Assembly (NCBI GenBank): GCA_947258435.1
Contig: CAMYID010000024.1
Coordinates: forward strand, 62,001 to 126,000
Source: an uncultured Alphaproteobacteria bacterium
GTDB taxonomy: Bacteria > Pseudomonadota > Alphaproteobacteria > UBA11222
Reading direction: 5' to 3'
Length of the DNA stretch: 64,000 nucleotides
This document shows, in pieces, positions 42,866-53,946 of this stretch (position 1 is the stretch's first letter; every line of letters starts with the position of its first letter). Both the position numbers and the translations under genes were made by a program. The notes beneath the pieces are model-generated. The model saw only the letters and a program-made list of their open reading frames with translations. It searched no databases and had not been told where the DNA came from.

Positions 42866-44305
42866 ATGATCGACGTCACCACATATGCGGACCGGAATGT
42901 TGCGGTACTTGGCATGAGCCGAACCGGTATTGCCGCCGGTCATGCGCTGCTTGCCGGTGGCGCACGGGTGTTTGCCCTGGATGATATGCCTGCCGCCCGC
43001 GAACGGGCGCGCGAATGTCTTGGTGCGGCTGTGGTGGTTGATGATGCGGCGCAGATAAGCTGGTCCGATATTGCCACGCTTGTTGTCAGCCCGGGTGTCC
43101 CGCTGCATTTTCCCAAACCACACCCGGTGATCCGCAAGGCGCGCGCCGCCGGGTGCGAGATATTGGGGGACATTGAGCTGTTTGCGCGCGCGCGGGCCGA
43201 GCGCACGCGGCTTGTCCTGATCACCGGCACAAATGGGAAATCGACGACGACGGCGCTGCTTGGTCACATCATTGCGGAATCCGGCTTGCCGGTTGCGGTT
43301 GGCGGCAATATCGGCAAACCGGTACTGGAAATGCCCGGCTTGCCCGATCAGGGTGTTTATGTTGTTGAGATCTCATCCTTCCAGCTCGATCTGACCAGCC
43401 ATAGCCAGGCCGATATCGCCATTTTGCTGAATATCACACCGGATCATCTCGACCGGCATGGGGATATGGCCGGTTATGTCGCCGCGAAAAGGCGTATCTT
43501 CGATGGCTTATCGGTGGCGGCCGGCTGCATCGTCGGTGTCGACGATACCTATGGTGAAAATATCTGCAGCGATCTGCGCGCTGCGGGGCATTCGGTGGTG
43601 CCGTTGTCGATTGAGAATGAAACCGCCGAATCTGGTGAAGTCACAACTTGTGAAATCACAGAAGGTATCGTCGTCCGCGACGGCAAGCTGTGCGAGGTTG
43701 TGGCGGGAACAGAACATCCGCAAATGGATCTGCGTGATCTGTCGCACCTGCCCGGTTCGCATAACTGGCAGAACGTTGCCGCTGCCTATGCTGCTGCCCG
43801 CGGCCTTGGCCTGGCGCGCGCGGAAATTTGCACAGCCATTGAAACCTTCCCGGGCCTTGCCCACCGGATGGAGCAGCTGGGCAAGATCGGCACCGTTCGT
43901 TTTGTGAATGATTCAAAGGCGACAAATGCGGACGCAACAGCGCGGGCACTGGCATGCTACACCGATATTTTCCTGATCCTTGGCGGGGTTGCGAAATCGG
44001 GGGGCATTGAGGGGCTGAAGCCATTCTTTTCCCATATCGCGAAAGTCTATCTGATCGGGGAAGCCGCGGCGGCATTCGCGGCCGCGCTTGATGATGTGCC
44101 GCATATCATCTGCGGCGATCTGGAAACCGCTGTTTCCGCGGCCTTCGCCGATGCGTCCTCGCAGAAGAAAGAGGCCGTCATACTGTTGTCGCCCGCTTGC
44201 GCATCCTTTGACCAGTTTGAAAATTTCGAAGCGCGCGGCGCGGCGTTTCGCGCATGGGTCGAGCGATTGCGGCAGGATAACTCAATGGCCGGGGGGGCAG
44301 TATGA
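42866..44305 (+). CDS. murD: UDP-MurNAc-L-Ala:D-Glu ligase
   Basis: 479 residues. ATP-binding TGTNGKSTTTALLGH (about 118-132), HLDRHGDMAGYVAAK and the later NDSKATNADAT segments identify MurD. N-terminal NVAVLGMSRTGIA holds the UDP-binding site. Three bp after mraY; ATGA overlap with ftsW. Confidence 0.96.
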   Translation: MIDVTTYADRNVAVLGMSRTGIAAGHALLAGGARVFALDDMPAARERARECLGAAVVVDDAAQISWSDIATLVVSPGVPLHFPKPHPVIRKARAAGCEILGDIELFARARAERTRLVLITGTNGKSTTTALLGHIIAESGLPVAVGGNIGKPVLEMPGLPDQGVYVVEISSFQLDLTSHSQADIAILLNITPDHLDRHGDMAGYVAAKRRIFDGLSVAAGCIVGVDDTYGENICSDLRAAGHSVVPLSIENETAESGEVTTCEITEGIVVRDGKLCEVVAGTEHPQMDLRDLSHLPGSHNWQNVAAAYAAARGLGLARAEICTAIETFPGLAHRMEQLGKIGTVRFVNDSKATNADATARALACYTDIFLILGGVAKSGGIEGLKPFFSHIAKVYLIGEAAAAFAAALDDVPHIICGDLETAVSAAFADASSQKKEAVILLSPACASFDQFENFEARGAAFRAWVERLRQDNSMAGGAV

Positions 44306-45447
44306 GCAGCTTTGCCCGAACCGATACAAGTATCCTCAGCCAATGGTGGTGGACGGTAGATCGCTGGATTCTGGGTGCTGCGGTCACGTTGATCTTTTTT
44401 GGCATTATCATGTCTTTTGCCGCCTCGCCAGCCTATGCCGAGCGGATGGGTTTCGAGACATATATATTCGTCCGTAAGCATTTCGTATTCCTGCCCGCTG
44501 CGATCATCCTGATGATCGGCATGTCGACATTGTCGGTGCGCAATGTCCGACGGGTGGCGGTGGCGCTTCTGGTGCTTTCCGTGCTGGGTGTAATTTTCAC
44601 ACTGCTGTTCGGGGCAGAGCGTAACGGCGCGCAGCGGTGGATTTCATTTGCAGGCATGTCCTTGCAGCCATCGGAGTTCATGAAGCCTGCCCTTGTCATC
44701 GTGATGGCATGGATGTTCGCGGAACAGAATCGCGGCAATGGCGTGCCGGGATACTGGATTGCCTGCTTTCTGTGGGGCGGGGCGGCGCTGCTGTTGATGG
44801 CGCAGCCCGATTTCGGCCAGACGGTACTGATCACCGCGACATTCGGTGTGATGTTCTTTGTTGCGGGTATGCCGCGTATCCTCATTGTACTGAGCGGCGC
44901 TGTCATGGCGGCGGGTACGATGCTGGCCTATCTGTTCGTGCCGCATGTCACAAACCGGATCGACCGGTTTCTGGATCCGCAATCGGGTGATACCTATCAG
45001 GTCGACAAGGCGGTCGATGCGTTTTCGATCGGCGGGCTCCTGGGGCAGGGACCGGGGGAAGGCGAAATCAAACGCATTCTGCCCGATGCGCATACAGACT
45101 ATATCTTTGCTGTTGTGGGCGAGGAATTTGGCGGCATTGTCTGCCTGCTGCTTGTCGGTCTGTTTGCGTTTATTGTGTTGCGGGGGCTGGCGCGCGTCTT
45201 TGTCAGCGAGGATAATTTCGTGCAGATCGCTGCTTTTGGCCTGATCTTTCTGTTCGGTATGCAGGCGGCGATCAATATGGGGGTAAGCCTTGATCTGTTG
45301 CCCTCCAAGGGAATGACGCTGCCATTTATCAGCTATGGGGGGTCTTCACTGATTGCTGTATCCCTGACTGTCGGCATGTTGCTTGCCCTGCTGCGGAAAC
45401 GGGCGGGGATCGGCATTGGCGGTGTTTCGGTCAGGAGGGGCGAATGA
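44302..45447 (+). CDS. ftsW: Septal peptidoglycan polymerase FtsW (SEDS family)
   Basis: 381 residues with about ten membrane segments. SEDS signatures: NGAQRWISFAGMSLQPSEFMKPALV, AQPDFGQTVLI, and the C-terminal LPFISYGGSSLIAVSLTVGMLLAL. Polymerises glycan strands at the septum with FtsI. ATGA overlaps on both sides (murD and murG). Confidence 0.97.
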   Translation: MSSFARTDTSILSQWWWTVDRWILGAAVTLIFFGIIMSFAASPAYAERMGFETYIFVRKHFVFLPAAIILMIGMSTLSVRNVRRVAVALLVLSVLGVIFTLLFGAERNGAQRWISFAGMSLQPSEFMKPALVIVMAWMFAEQNRGNGVPGYWIACFLWGGAALLLMAQPDFGQTVLITATFGVMFFVAGMPRILIVLSGAVMAAGTMLAYLFVPHVTNRIDRFLDPQSGDTYQVDKAVDAFSIGGLLGQGPGEGEIKRILPDAHTDYIFAVVGEEFGGIVCLLLVGLFAFIVLRGLARVFVSEDNFVQIAAFGLIFLFGMQAAINMGVSLDLLPSKGMTLPFISYGGSSLIAVSLTVGMLLALLRKRAGIGIGGVSVRRGE

Positions 45448-46619
45448 AGACGCCTCAAAAAGCCCCTTATGTGATGCTGTGCGCCGGCGGCACCGGTGGG
45501 CATATGTTCCCCGCGCAAGCGCTGGCGCAGGAATTGCGCCGTCGCGGTGTCCCGATCGGACTGATCACCGATCGGCGCGGGGCAGCCTATGCGAATGTAT
45601 TCGGCACGGCAGATATCTCCGTGATAGCGGCCCGCAATCCGTCCGGCGGGTTGTTTGCCAAGCTGTGCGCCGCATTTGTGCTGGCCTGGGGTGCGCTCCA
45701 GTCGCTGGTGATCTTATGGCGCAACCGACCTGCGTTCATTGTCGGGTTTGGCGGCTATCCGGCATTGCCGGGGTTGCTGGCGGCGACGGTCTTGCATATT
45801 CCCGCAGTCCTTCACGAACAGAATGCGGTTCTGGGCCGGGTCAACCGGCTTCTGGCCAAACGCGTCCATGCGATTGCCGCATCTGTTGATGAGCTGTCAG
45901 GGCTTGGCGGTGCGGACCGGGCCAAAATTACAGTTACCGGCAACCCGGTCAGGGCGGAAATCGCGACCTGTCATTCCATCGCCTATTCCGCGCCGGCCGA
46001 AAACGACATGATCAATATCGTCGTCTTCGGTGGCAGTCAGGGGGCGCAAATCTTCAGCGATACGGTGCCCGCAGCACTGGCCAGTCTGCCACCTGCCGTA
46101 CAGAAGCGTGTTCGCATTCTGCAGCAATGCCGCGCGGAAACACTGGATTCAGTCAGGGCGCAATATGCCCGCACCGGGATCGTCGCCCGGTTGCAGACAT
46201 TTATCCGCGACATGCCCGCCGCACTTGCCGAGGCGGATTTGGTGATCGCGCGTTCGGGCGCAACAACCGTAAGCGAGCTGACGGTCGCGGGCCGCCCGTC
46301 AATCCTTGTGCCCTATCCCTATCATGCGGATCAGCAGCAATTGGCAAATGCCAGCCAGCTCGCACAGGCCGGTGCCGCTTGGCTTATGGAGGAAGTGGAT
46401 TTTACACCCGGCGCACTCGCCAAGCTTCTGCAAAAACTGTTTCGCCATCCCCAACAGCTTGAGTCCGCTGCCGTGGCAGCACACGCAATGGGCCGCCCCG
46501 ATGCGGCCGAGGCGCTTGCCGATATGGTGATGCGCCGGGTGCCTGCCAATGCCGGTTCAGATGCCGCGCGCTCGGTTGTCGATCCCTCGGGCAATGTGGT
46601 TAAGAGGGTGAGCGTATGA
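45444..46619 (+). CDS. murG: Lipid II synthase MurG
   Basis: 391 residues. Adds GlcNAc to lipid I at the inner face of the membrane. [11 protein letters not shown]-terminal motif, [16 protein letters not shown] and [24 protein letters not shown] are typical GT28 segments. The C-terminus has an extra tail of roughly 25 residues past the usual end. ATGA junctions at both ends. Confidence 0.95.
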   Translation: MKTPQKAPYVMLCAGGTGGHMFPAQALAQELRRRGVPIGLITDRRGAAYANVFGTADISVIAARNPSGGLFAKLCAAFVLAWGALQSLVILWRNRPAFIVGFGGYPALPGLLAATVLHIPAVLHEQNAVLGRVNRLLAKRVHAIAASVDELSGLGGADRAKITVTGNPVRAEIATCHSIAYSAPAENDMINIVVFGGSQGAQIFSDTVPAALASLPPAVQKRVRILQQCRAETLDSVRAQYARTGIVARLQTFIRDMPAALAEADLVIARSGATTVSELTVAGRPSILVPYPYHADQQQLANASQLAQAGAAWLMEEVDFTPGALAKLLQKLFRHPQQLESAAVAAHAMGRPDAAEALADMVMRRVPANAGSDAARSVVDPSGNVVKRVSV

Positions 46620-48040
46620 GCAGAATTCCATTCGATATCGGTGCGGTGCACATTATCGGGATTGGCGGCATCGGCATGAGCGGCATAGCCGAGGTGATGC
46701 ATAATCTCGGTTATGATGTGCAGGGATCTGACGCGGCCGAAAACGCCAATGTCGAGCGATTGCGTGGCCTTGGTATTCCGGTTGCGATTGGTCAGTCAGC
46801 GGATAATTTGGCGGCAGCGGGAGTTGTGGTTATCTCATCCGCCATTCGCCCCGACAATCCTGAATTGCTGGCGGCGCGGGAGCGCTCCCTACCGATTGTG
46901 CGCCGCGCGGAAATGCTTGCTGAGCTCATGCGTCTGAAATGGTGTGTGTCTGTTGCCGGTACCCATGGCAAGACGACCACCACATCGCTGGTCGCCTGTC
47001 TGCTGGATGCCGGGGGTGCCGACCCGACTGTGATCAATGGCGGGATTGTCAACGCCTATGGCACAAATGCACGGCTTGGCACCGGCGACTGGATGGTTGT
47101 CGAGGCAGATGAATCCGATGGTACATTCGTCAAACTCCCCGCAACACTTGCGGTCGTGACGAATATCGATCCCGAGCATCTTGATTTTTATGGCGGTTTT
47201 GACGGGTTGCGATCGGCCTTCGAGGCTTTTGTCGAGAATATTCCCTTTTATGGCTGCGCGATCGTCTGTATCGACCACCCTGAGGTTCAGGCATTGATCG
47301 GCCGGGTGCGGGATCGCCGTTTCGTGACCTATGGCACCTCACCCCAGGCCGATTTGCGGGCAGTCAATATCTGTACCCAGGCAGGCGGATCGCATTTCGA
47401 CCTTCAGATCACGGATCGGCAGAGTGGGGAAGTGATTGAGATCGCCAATATCCGTACCCCTATGCCCGGTATGCACAATGTTCGCAACAGCCTGGCCGCG
47501 CTGGCCGTGGCGCGCGAGCTCGATATTTCCTGGGATGTTGCCCGTGATGCGTTGCGGGACTTTTCGGGCGTCAAGCGGCGGTTCACGCAAACCGGAACCT
47601 GGAATGGCTGTGCCATCATTGACGATTATGGTCACCACCCGGTTGAAATTGCCTCAGCTTTGCAGGCAGCGCGCGAAATCTGCAGCGGCAGAATTATCGC
47701 CGTGGTGCAGCCGCACCGCTATTCGCGTTTGTCGGAGCTGTTTGAGGAATTCTGCACCTGTTTCAACGATGCAGACACGGTGGTTGTTGCCGATGTGCAC
47801 GCGGCCGGGGAAAGCCCGATACCGGGGATTGACCGCGACGCGCTGGTGCAGGGACTGCGCGATCACGGGCACCGGCATGTGATTGCCTTGCCTGAACCCG
47901 GTGCGCTGGCTGCGATTGTCAGGGCTGAAGCCAATCCCGGCGATATTGTTATTTGTCTGGGGGCGGGCAGCGTCACCCAATGGGCGAATGCACTGCCAGG
48001 TGAGCTTGGCGACAGCGCGCTCAAGGCAGGTGCGGGATGA
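46616..48040 (+). CDS. murC: UDP-MurNAc:L-alanine ligase
   Basis: 474 residues. ATP-binding [14 protein letters not shown] (about 115-128), N-terminal [14 protein letters not shown] and [11 protein letters not shown] are diagnostic for MurC. First ligase of the stem peptide. ATGA overlaps with murG and murB. Confidence 0.97.
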   Translation: MSRIPFDIGAVHIIGIGGIGMSGIAEVMHNLGYDVQGSDAAENANVERLRGLGIPVAIGQSADNLAAAGVVVISSAIRPDNPELLAARERSLPIVRRAEMLAELMRLKWCVSVAGTHGKTTTTSLVACLLDAGGADPTVINGGIVNAYGTNARLGTGDWMVVEADESDGTFVKLPATLAVVTNIDPEHLDFYGGFDGLRSAFEAFVENIPFYGCAIVCIDHPEVQALIGRVRDRRFVTYGTSPQADLRAVNICTQAGGSHFDLQITDRQSGEVIEIANIRTPMPGMHNVRNSLAALAVARELDISWDVARDALRDFSGVKRRFTQTGTWNGCAIIDDYGHHPVEIASALQAAREICSGRIIAVVQPHRYSRLSELFEEFCTCFNDADTVVVADVHAAGESPIPGIDRDALVQGLRDHGHRHVIALPEPGALAAIVRAEANPGDIVICLGAGSVTQWANALPGELGDSALKAGAG

Positions 48041-49020
48041 ATGCCATCATGACCCGCAAGCCAGATTTCATCGATCTTTTGTCGGATATCGCCGGGGAGT
48101 TCACCGCCAATGCGCCGCTTGCACCGTTAAGCTGGTTTCGCGCCGGCGGCGCGGCGGAGCTGTTATATCGTCCCGCGAACAGGCAAGCGCTTGCCGCCTG
48201 TCTGGCGGCGCTGCCGGCGGAAATTCCGGTGACTGTCATTGGCGCGGGGTCCAACCTGCTTGTCCGTGAGGGGGGTGTACCCGGCCTTGTCGTGCTGTTG
48301 GGCCCTGAATTTGCGGGTATCGAACGACTTGCGGCCAACCGGTTCCGGGTCGGGGCGGCGGCGATGGATGTCAAGCTGGCGGTAGCGGCGCGCGATGCGG
48401 CAATAGCGGGATTTGAGTTTCTGCGCGGTATTCCGGGAATGCTTGGCGGTGCCGTGAAAATGAACGCAGGTGCGTATGGCGGGGAGATCTGCGATATTTT
48501 CGTTTCCGCTTCGGGCATCGACCGGCAGGGTATGCTGCGTCAGTTCAGTTTAGCCGATGCCGATTTTTCCTATCGGCATAGCGCAATCCCCGATGATGTA
48601 ATTCTGACCGAAGTGATACTGCAGGGTGAGCCGGGCGATGCGGATCGGATTTCCGCCCGTCTGGCAGCGGTGATCGAGGCACGTTCAGATGCGCAGCCGG
48701 TCAATCAGCGCACGGGTGGCAGTACATTCCGTAACCCGTCCACCGATCTGGCGGATGGCCAGAAGGCCTGGGAGCTGATCGATGCGGCGGGCTGCCGTGG
48801 GTTGCAGCTTGGCAGGGCGATGGTGTCTGAAAAGCATTGCAATTTCCTGATCAATACCGGCGGTGCGACGGCGGATGAGCTGGAAGCGCTGGGTGAGCTT
48901 GTGCGCGACAGGGTGCAGCAGGATTCAGGCGTCGATCTGATTTGGGAAATAAGGCGCATTGGCTTGCCGGCGGGTCATCCTTCCGAAGCGGCCCCGTTGC
49001 TGAAAAGAGGCCGCATATGA
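48037..49020 (+). CDS. murB: UDP-MurNAc dehydrogenase (enolpyruvyl reductase)
   Basis: 327 residues, FAD flavoenzyme of type II MurB. FAD-site segment [39 protein letters not shown] and the C-terminal GSTFRNP...[12 protein letters not shown] block are present. ATGA overlaps with murC and ddl. Confidence 0.96.
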   Translation: MNAIMTRKPDFIDLLSDIAGEFTANAPLAPLSWFRAGGAAELLYRPANRQALAACLAALPAEIPVTVIGAGSNLLVREGGVPGLVVLLGPEFAGIERLAANRFRVGAAAMDVKLAVAARDAAIAGFEFLRGIPGMLGGAVKMNAGAYGGEICDIFVSASGIDRQGMLRQFSLADADFSYRHSAIPDDVILTEVILQGEPGDADRISARLAAVIEARSDAQPVNQRTGGSTFRNPSTDLADGQKAWELIDAAGCRGLQLGRAMVSEKHCNFLINTGGATADELEALGELVRDRVQQDSGVDLIWEIRRIGLPAGHPSEAAPLLKRGRI

Positions 49021-49943
49021 GCGGCGGCGAACAGCATATCGCCGTCCTGAAAGGCGGTTGGTCGGCCGAGCGGGAGGTCAGTCTTGTATCGGGTGCGCAA
49101 TGCGCTGCCGCGTTGCGGCGTTGCGGTTTTACCGTAAGCGAAATCGACGCGGCGCCCGATCTGCCCGCGCGGTTGTCGGCAATAGCGCCTGACATCGTCT
49201 TCAACGCATTGCATGGCCGCTGGGGTGAGGATGGCTGCGTGCAGGGGCTGCTTGAGCTGATGGGCCTGCCCTATACCCATTCAGGCGTCAAGGCATCGGC
49301 CATCGCTATGGACAAACAGGTTGCCAAGTCATTGTTTGCCGCGGACGGGATCAGATGTCCTGAAGGCCAGCTTGTTCCCTATAGGGATATCAGCCTTAAG
49401 GATCTGCCCTACTTCCCCTGTGTGGTGAAACCCGTCACGGAAGGCTCGAGCGTCGGGGTCGCGATTATCCATGAAGGGCAGAACACTCTTCCTGCGGGGC
49501 TGTCGGGCGAAAGCTGGCAGTTCGGTGAAATGGCCCTGGTCGAACGTTTTATCCCCGGTCGCGAAGTCACCGTTGCGGTGATGGACGGAAAGGCACTGGC
49601 GGTCACTGAAATTGAGCCCAAAACACGCTTTTACGACTATGAGGCAAAATATGCCGATGGTGGGTCGCAGCATAATCTGCCTGCAGATCTGCCCGATGCC
49701 ATCGCGGAAATGGCCTGCGCAATCGCCGAGCAGGCGCATCGGGCGCTGGGGTGCCGGGGCGTAAGCCGGGCCGATTTCAGATATGACCCGGCAGAGGGTG
49801 GAGAAGGGCTGTATCTGCTTGAGATCAATACGCAGCCGGGTATGACGCCGACATCGCTGGTTCCCGAGCAGGCGGAGTTTCGCGGTATCGGTTTTGATCG
49901 GTTATGTCAGTGGCTGGTGGAGGATGCGTCATGCGCACGCTGA
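49017..49943 (+). CDS. ddl: D-alanine--D-alanine ligase
   Basis: 308 residues, ATP-grasp enzyme making D-Ala-D-Ala for MurF. Recognised by GGWSAEREVSL near the N-terminus, FPCVVKPVTEGSSVGV, and C-terminal LLEINTQPGMTPTSL with its metal ligands. ATG 49017 forms an ATGA overlap with murB; an in-frame upstream start lies inside murB and is not used. Confidence 0.96.
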   Translation: MSGGEQHIAVLKGGWSAEREVSLVSGAQCAAALRRCGFTVSEIDAAPDLPARLSAIAPDIVFNALHGRWGEDGCVQGLLELMGLPYTHSGVKASAIAMDKQVAKSLFAADGIRCPEGQLVPYRDISLKDLPYFPCVVKPVTEGSSVGVAIIHEGQNTLPAGLSGESWQFGEMALVERFIPGREVTVAVMDGKALAVTEIEPKTRFYDYEAKYADGGSQHNLPADLPDAIAEMACAIAEQAHRALGCRGVSRADFRYDPAEGGEGLYLLEINTQPGMTPTSLVPEQAEFRGIGFDRLCQWLVEDASCAR

Positions 49944-50851
49944 ATTTCTTCCGTAAACTGACCGGGCCGAAGGCTAAGGCAAATGGCCGTGCGCGGCGCG
50001 CCGGGCGTTTGAGTGCGCTTCTGCGCCTTGTGCGCACCTATCCGCGGGCAGGGTTTGCGGCGGGGTTTGTGCTGCTTGCTTTATGTGGCGGGGTGGCCGG
50101 TTTTGTTGCCGCGCAACTGGGATATATCGATTTACTGAAGCAGGAAAGCAGCCGGATCGCACGGCAGACATTGCTTGATCTGGGGCTTTCGGTCCGATCA
50201 GTAACCGTTGCGGGGCGCGAGCAGACCGAAACACAGGAAATTCTTGAGGCGCTGGGGGTTGCAGTCGGCGATTCTATTCTGCATACAGATATTGTCGCTG
50301 CGCAGCAGCGATTGGCAAAACTGCCCTGGGTCGGGCATGCCACCGTTTTCAGAAAATTGCCCGATACCCTGCATATTGAAATCGAGGAGCGGCAGCCGAT
50401 TGCGATCTGGCAAATCGATCGCAGGATGGTGTTGGTCGATCATCTGGGGGCACCGATCACCGAGAAAGATGTGCCTGAATATGTGCATCTGCCACTTGTG
50501 GTTGGAAAGGGAGCTGCGCAAGCAGCATCGGAATTGCTGACGATATTGTCGCAGGAGCGGTGGTTGCAGCGGCGCGTCGCTGCGGCCGTTCGTGTTGGCG
50601 GACGGCGTTGGGATCTGAGGCTGCAAAACGGGATCGATATCCGCTTGCCCGAAACCGATCCGCAGGCTGCCTGGCGGGCGCTTGCGGCATATGAGGCGCG
50701 CGAAGGGCTGCTTGGCCGCGATGTCGAGGTTGTCGATCTGCGGCTGCCCGACCAGCTGATCGTTCGCTTAAGCGAAGGGCGTGTTCAGCGTATCGGACCC
50801 GAGGGGCGGGAGGCCGGATTGCAGAAAGTCAAGATGCGGAGGTGGTCATGA
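49931..50851 (+). CDS. ftsQ: Cell division protein FtsQ
   Basis: 306 residues. Basic cytoplasmic N-terminus (1-40), one membrane segment (about 44-64), POTRA domain (about 80-150, SVRSVTVAGREQTETQEILEAL) and FtsQ domain. Bridges FtsBL to the divisome. Start ATG at 49931 after GGAGG at 7-base spacing, overlapping ddl by 13 bp. ATGA overlap with ftsA. Confidence 0.92.
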   Translation: MRTLNFFRKLTGPKAKANGRARRAGRLSALLRLVRTYPRAGFAAGFVLLALCGGVAGFVAAQLGYIDLLKQESSRIARQTLLDLGLSVRSVTVAGREQTETQEILEALGVAVGDSILHTDIVAAQQRLAKLPWVGHATVFRKLPDTLHIEIEERQPIAIWQIDRRMVLVDHLGAPITEKDVPEYVHLPLVVGKGAAQAASELLTILSQERWLQRRVAAAVRVGGRRWDLRLQNGIDIRLPETDPQAAWRALAAYEAREGLLGRDVEVVDLRLPDQLIVRLSEGRVQRIGPEGREAGLQKVKMRRWS

Positions 50852-52116
50852 GAATGCAACCTGTGCGTAATCGTCTTGTTTCGGTGCTTGATATCGGCAC
50901 CACAAAGGTGAGTTGTTTTGTCGCCCGTGTCGAACAGGAACGTAATCGTGGCGAACTCCGGCCCCGGATTGTCGGTGTCGGCAGTCATGCGGCGCGCGGG
51001 GTGCGCGCTGGCAGCATCGTCAATATGGCGGAAGCTGAAAGCGCTATTCGCGCCGCGGTCGATATGGCGGAAAGAATGGCCGGCGCGACAGTGCACCGCG
51101 TCACGGTGAATATCAGTTGCGGGCAACCGGAAAGCCATATGGCCCGCGCCGAAGTCACCCTGTCGGGACCGGAGGTGCGTGAATTCGATGTGAAAAAGGT
51201 GCTGCACCAGGCGCGCCAGCGCAACCGCGATCCGGAGGGGCATGTGATTCACGCTATTCCCGTTGGCTATGCACTGGATGGCAATAAGGGAATCGCCGAT
51301 CCACGGGGCATGTTCGGCACCCGGCTTGGCGCCTGCCTGCATTTCGTAACGGCGCTGGCAGGGCCGATGCGCAATCTTGCTATGTGTATCGAGCGGTGCC
51401 ATTTGGAAATAGTCGGCTGCGTCGCCTCGCCTTACGCGGCTGGTCTGTCCTGTCTGGTTGAGGATGAAACAGACCTCGGCGTGACCTGCGTTGATATGGG
51501 CGGCGGGCAGACCGGAATTGCATTATTTGCCGCCGGCAATCTCATTCATGTGGACCATGTGCCCGTTGGCGGCATGCATGTGACAAATGATGTGGCGTAT
51601 GGGCTGTCCACAAGCTATGCGACCGCCGAAAGGGTCAAGGCGCTTTATGGCAGTGCCACGGTCAGCCCGTCTGACGAACGCGAGATGATCGATATTCCCT
51701 GTATTGGCGAGGAAGAGCGTGACAGCGCCAATCATGTGCCCCGGTCGATATTGAACGGCATCATCCAGTACCGGCTTGAAGAGACATTCGAGATGGTTCG
51801 CGACCGCATTGCCGCCTCGGGAATGCAGGAAATCGCAGGCCGTAAAGTCGTGCTGACGGGCGGTGCGAGCCAGCTTTCGGGCGTTCGCGAACTGGCGTCC
51901 GAAATTCTGGGCTGCCAGGTCCGGGTCGGACGGCCGATCCGGCTGGACGGGTTGCCGGCCTCGGCGGAAGGCCCCGGAAGTGCAACCGCGGCAGGACTGG
52001 TCGGCTTTGCGATGAACGGACCTGTCGATAATGGCGATCTGGTGGAAACGGAATCAGCGCAGCTGCCTGCGGGGCGGCTGGCGCGGGTCGGGCAGTGGCT
52101 GCGGCAGAATTTGTAG
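50848..52116 (+). CDS. ftsA: Cell division protein FtsA
   Basis: 422 residues, actin-like ATPase tethering FtsZ to the membrane. Phosphate-1 VLDIGTTKVSCFVAR, the SHS2 (1C) domain region around SVRAGSIVN..., DMGGGQTGIALF phosphate-2 and VVLTGGASQLSGV adenosine motif are seen. C-terminal amphipathic helix (LARVGQWLRQNL) is the membrane anchor. ATGA start overlap with ftsQ. Confidence 0.96.
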   Translation: MRMQPVRNRLVSVLDIGTTKVSCFVARVEQERNRGELRPRIVGVGSHAARGVRAGSIVNMAEAESAIRAAVDMAERMAGATVHRVTVNISCGQPESHMARAEVTLSGPEVREFDVKKVLHQARQRNRDPEGHVIHAIPVGYALDGNKGIADPRGMFGTRLGACLHFVTALAGPMRNLAMCIERCHLEIVGCVASPYAAGLSCLVEDETDLGVTCVDMGGGQTGIALFAAGNLIHVDHVPVGGMHVTNDVAYGLSTSYATAERVKALYGSATVSPSDEREMIDIPCIGEEERDSANHVPRSILNGIIQYRLEETFEMVRDRIAASGMQEIAGRKVVLTGGASQLSGVRELASEILGCQVRVGRPIRLDGLPASAEGPGSATAAGLVGFAMNGPVDNGDLVETESAQLPAGRLARVGQWLRQNL

Positions 52117-52131
52117 CGGGGTGCCGGTGGC

Positions 52132-52146
52132 ATCTCATTTTGAGAT
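52132..52146. promoter_or_regulatory. ATCTCA/TGAGAT inverted repeat between ftsA and ftsZ
   Basis: ATCTCA-TTT-TGAGAT is a clean 15-bp repeat 15 bp past ftsA and about 45 bp before the ftsZ start, in the only sizeable gap inside the cluster core. It could be an operator or promoter feature for extra ftsZ transcription; no known site matched. Confidence 0.4.
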
Positions 52147-52191
52147 CAGATGTGTGATGACTGATGCGGGCAAAAGGTTGGAGGATTGAAA

Positions 52192-53928
52192 ATGGCTATT
52201 TCTCTTAGTGTACCTGAACAGCTGGAACTGAAACCGCGGATTACGGTTTTTGGCGTTGGCGGCGCTGGCGGCAACGCTGTCAGCAATATGATTGATTGCG
52301 GACTTGAAGGCGTCGAATTTGTCGTCGCCAATACCGATGCCCAGGCGCTGTCGCAGTCGCGCGCGGCGCGGCGTATCCAGATGGGTGAAACCGCAACCCA
52401 GGGTCTGGGCGCGGGGTCGCATCCCGAAGTCGGCCGGGCCGCCGCGGAAGAGGCGCTTGAGGAAATTACCGATCACTTGTCAGGCTGTCATATGGTGTTC
52501 GTCACCGCGGGCATGGGTGGCGGTACCGGCACCGGTGCTGCGCCCGTAATCGCCCGTGCCGCGCGCGAGCTTGGTATTCTGACGGTTGCGGTTGTGACAA
52601 AACCCTTCCAGTTCGAAGGCGCGCGCCGCATGCGGATTGCCGAGACGGGTCTGGCCGAACTGGCCGAGCATGTGGATACAATGCTGGTTATCCCCAACCA
52701 GAATCTGTTTCGGGTGGCCAACAAGCAGACCACTTTTGCCGAAGCGTTCGGCATGGCGGATCAGGTGCTGTTCTCCGGTGTCAGCGGAATTACCGATCTG
52801 ATGATTTCCCCGGGGCTGATCAATCTCGATTTCGCCGATGTGCGTGCCGTAATGGGGGGCGCGGGCGCAGCGATGATGGGCGCGGGCGAAGCGGAAGGTG
52901 AAAACCGCGCGACCGAAGCAGCCGAATCGGCGATTTCCAACCCGCTGCTTGAAGATGTCTCACTGGCCAGCGCCAAGGGGGTTCTGATCAATATTATTGG
53001 CGGTGCGGACCTGACATTGTTCGAGGTTGAGGAAGCAACAAGCCGGGTCAGCGCGGAAGTCGACCCCGAAGCCAATATCGTCGTCGGTTCGACGCTGGAT
53101 CCGAATCTGGAAGGGCGGATGCGTGTTTCTGTCGTTGCGACAGGGGTCGATAACCTGTCGGCACAAGACCGGAAGCCGAAGCTTGCTGTTTCCAATCCGG
53201 CGGTTGAAACGCGTGAGGACGCCGCCGGCCAGACAGAGATGCCAGGCCTCAGCATCGTTGCAGATGAAGCTGCTGCCGAAGCCGAGCTGAAAGGCGAATC
53301 CGAAGGCCAGCCCGAGGAAATGGCGGAGACAGGTGGAAACGCCGAATTCGTTGCTGAAATGCCTCAAAACAGTGCCGAGGCGGGCGAAAGTGCCGCAAAG
53401 GTCCCTGAAGGCCAGGCTGAGGCAGATGCGGCGCTTGCGGCTGAGGCGGAACTGGCGGCCGCTGCGGCGGCGTCATCTGCCGCCGCCACTGCGCCGGCAA
53501 CACCGCCGCGCAGTGAAACCGATATCGTGGCCGCCGCGGAAACAACCGGCTTTGTGATGCCGCCTGCCGCAACGGCGCAGACGGCGGCCCATCATGTGAC
53601 CCATGACCCGCTTGCCGGGCAGCCGGCCACAGATGTCGCGGTCGCGGAAAAAGCCGGCAAAAGCGGTAATTTTCTCGAACGGATGGGGCTGTTCGGGCGT
53701 CGCAAGCGGGTCCGGGAGGTTGCGTTTTCCGAAGCCGCGGAACAATCGCGGATTGAGCCTTACATGCAGGCGCAAATGCCGGCATCTGCCGCAGCCACCT
53801 CTGAAACGCCCCCTGCGACCGGCAAAGGGCGGGGCAACGCCGAAACCGAACCGGCACAGCAGCAAAAGAACCCCGGCGATATCGAACAGCTTGAGATCCC
53901 CGCCTTCCTGCGGCGAACCGCTGGTTGA
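52192..53928 (+). CDS. ftsZ: Cell division protein FtsZ (unusually long linker)
   Basis: 578 residues. Tubulin-like GTPase that forms the Z ring. N-terminal [13 protein letters not shown] (21-33), GTP-binding GMGGGTGTG (107-115), T7 loop [10 protein letters not shown] (211-220). The globular part ends near 320; a Glu/Ala-rich linker of about 240 residues follows, much longer than the typical 40-200, and the conserved tail LEIPAFLRR (567-575) that binds FtsA and partners is present. ATG 52192 follows GGAGG; TTG at 52186 is not used. Followed by a strong hairpin. Confidence 0.97.
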   Translation: MAISLSVPEQLELKPRITVFGVGGAGGNAVSNMIDCGLEGVEFVVANTDAQALSQSRAARRIQMGETATQGLGAGSHPEVGRAAAEEALEEITDHLSGCHMVFVTAGMGGGTGTGAAPVIARAARELGILTVAVVTKPFQFEGARRMRIAETGLAELAEHVDTMLVIPNQNLFRVANKQTTFAEAFGMADQVLFSGVSGITDLMISPGLINLDFADVRAVMGGAGAAMMGAGEAEGENRATEAAESAISNPLLEDVSLASAKGVLINIIGGADLTLFEVEEATSRVSAEVDPEANIVVGSTLDPNLEGRMRVSVVATGVDNLSAQDRKPKLAVSNPAVETREDAAGQTEMPGLSIVADEAAAEAELKGESEGQPEEMAETGGNAEFVAEMPQNSAEAGESAAKVPEGQAEADAALAAEAELAAAAAASSAAATAPATPPRSETDIVAAAETTGFVMPPAATAQTAAHHVTHDPLAGQPATDVAVAEKAGKSGNFLERMGLFGRRKRVREVAFSEAAEQSRIEPYMQAQMPASAAATSETPPATGKGRGNAETEPAQQQKNPGDIEQLEIPAFLRRTAG

Positions 53929-53946
53929 TTGATATAGAACCGGCAT

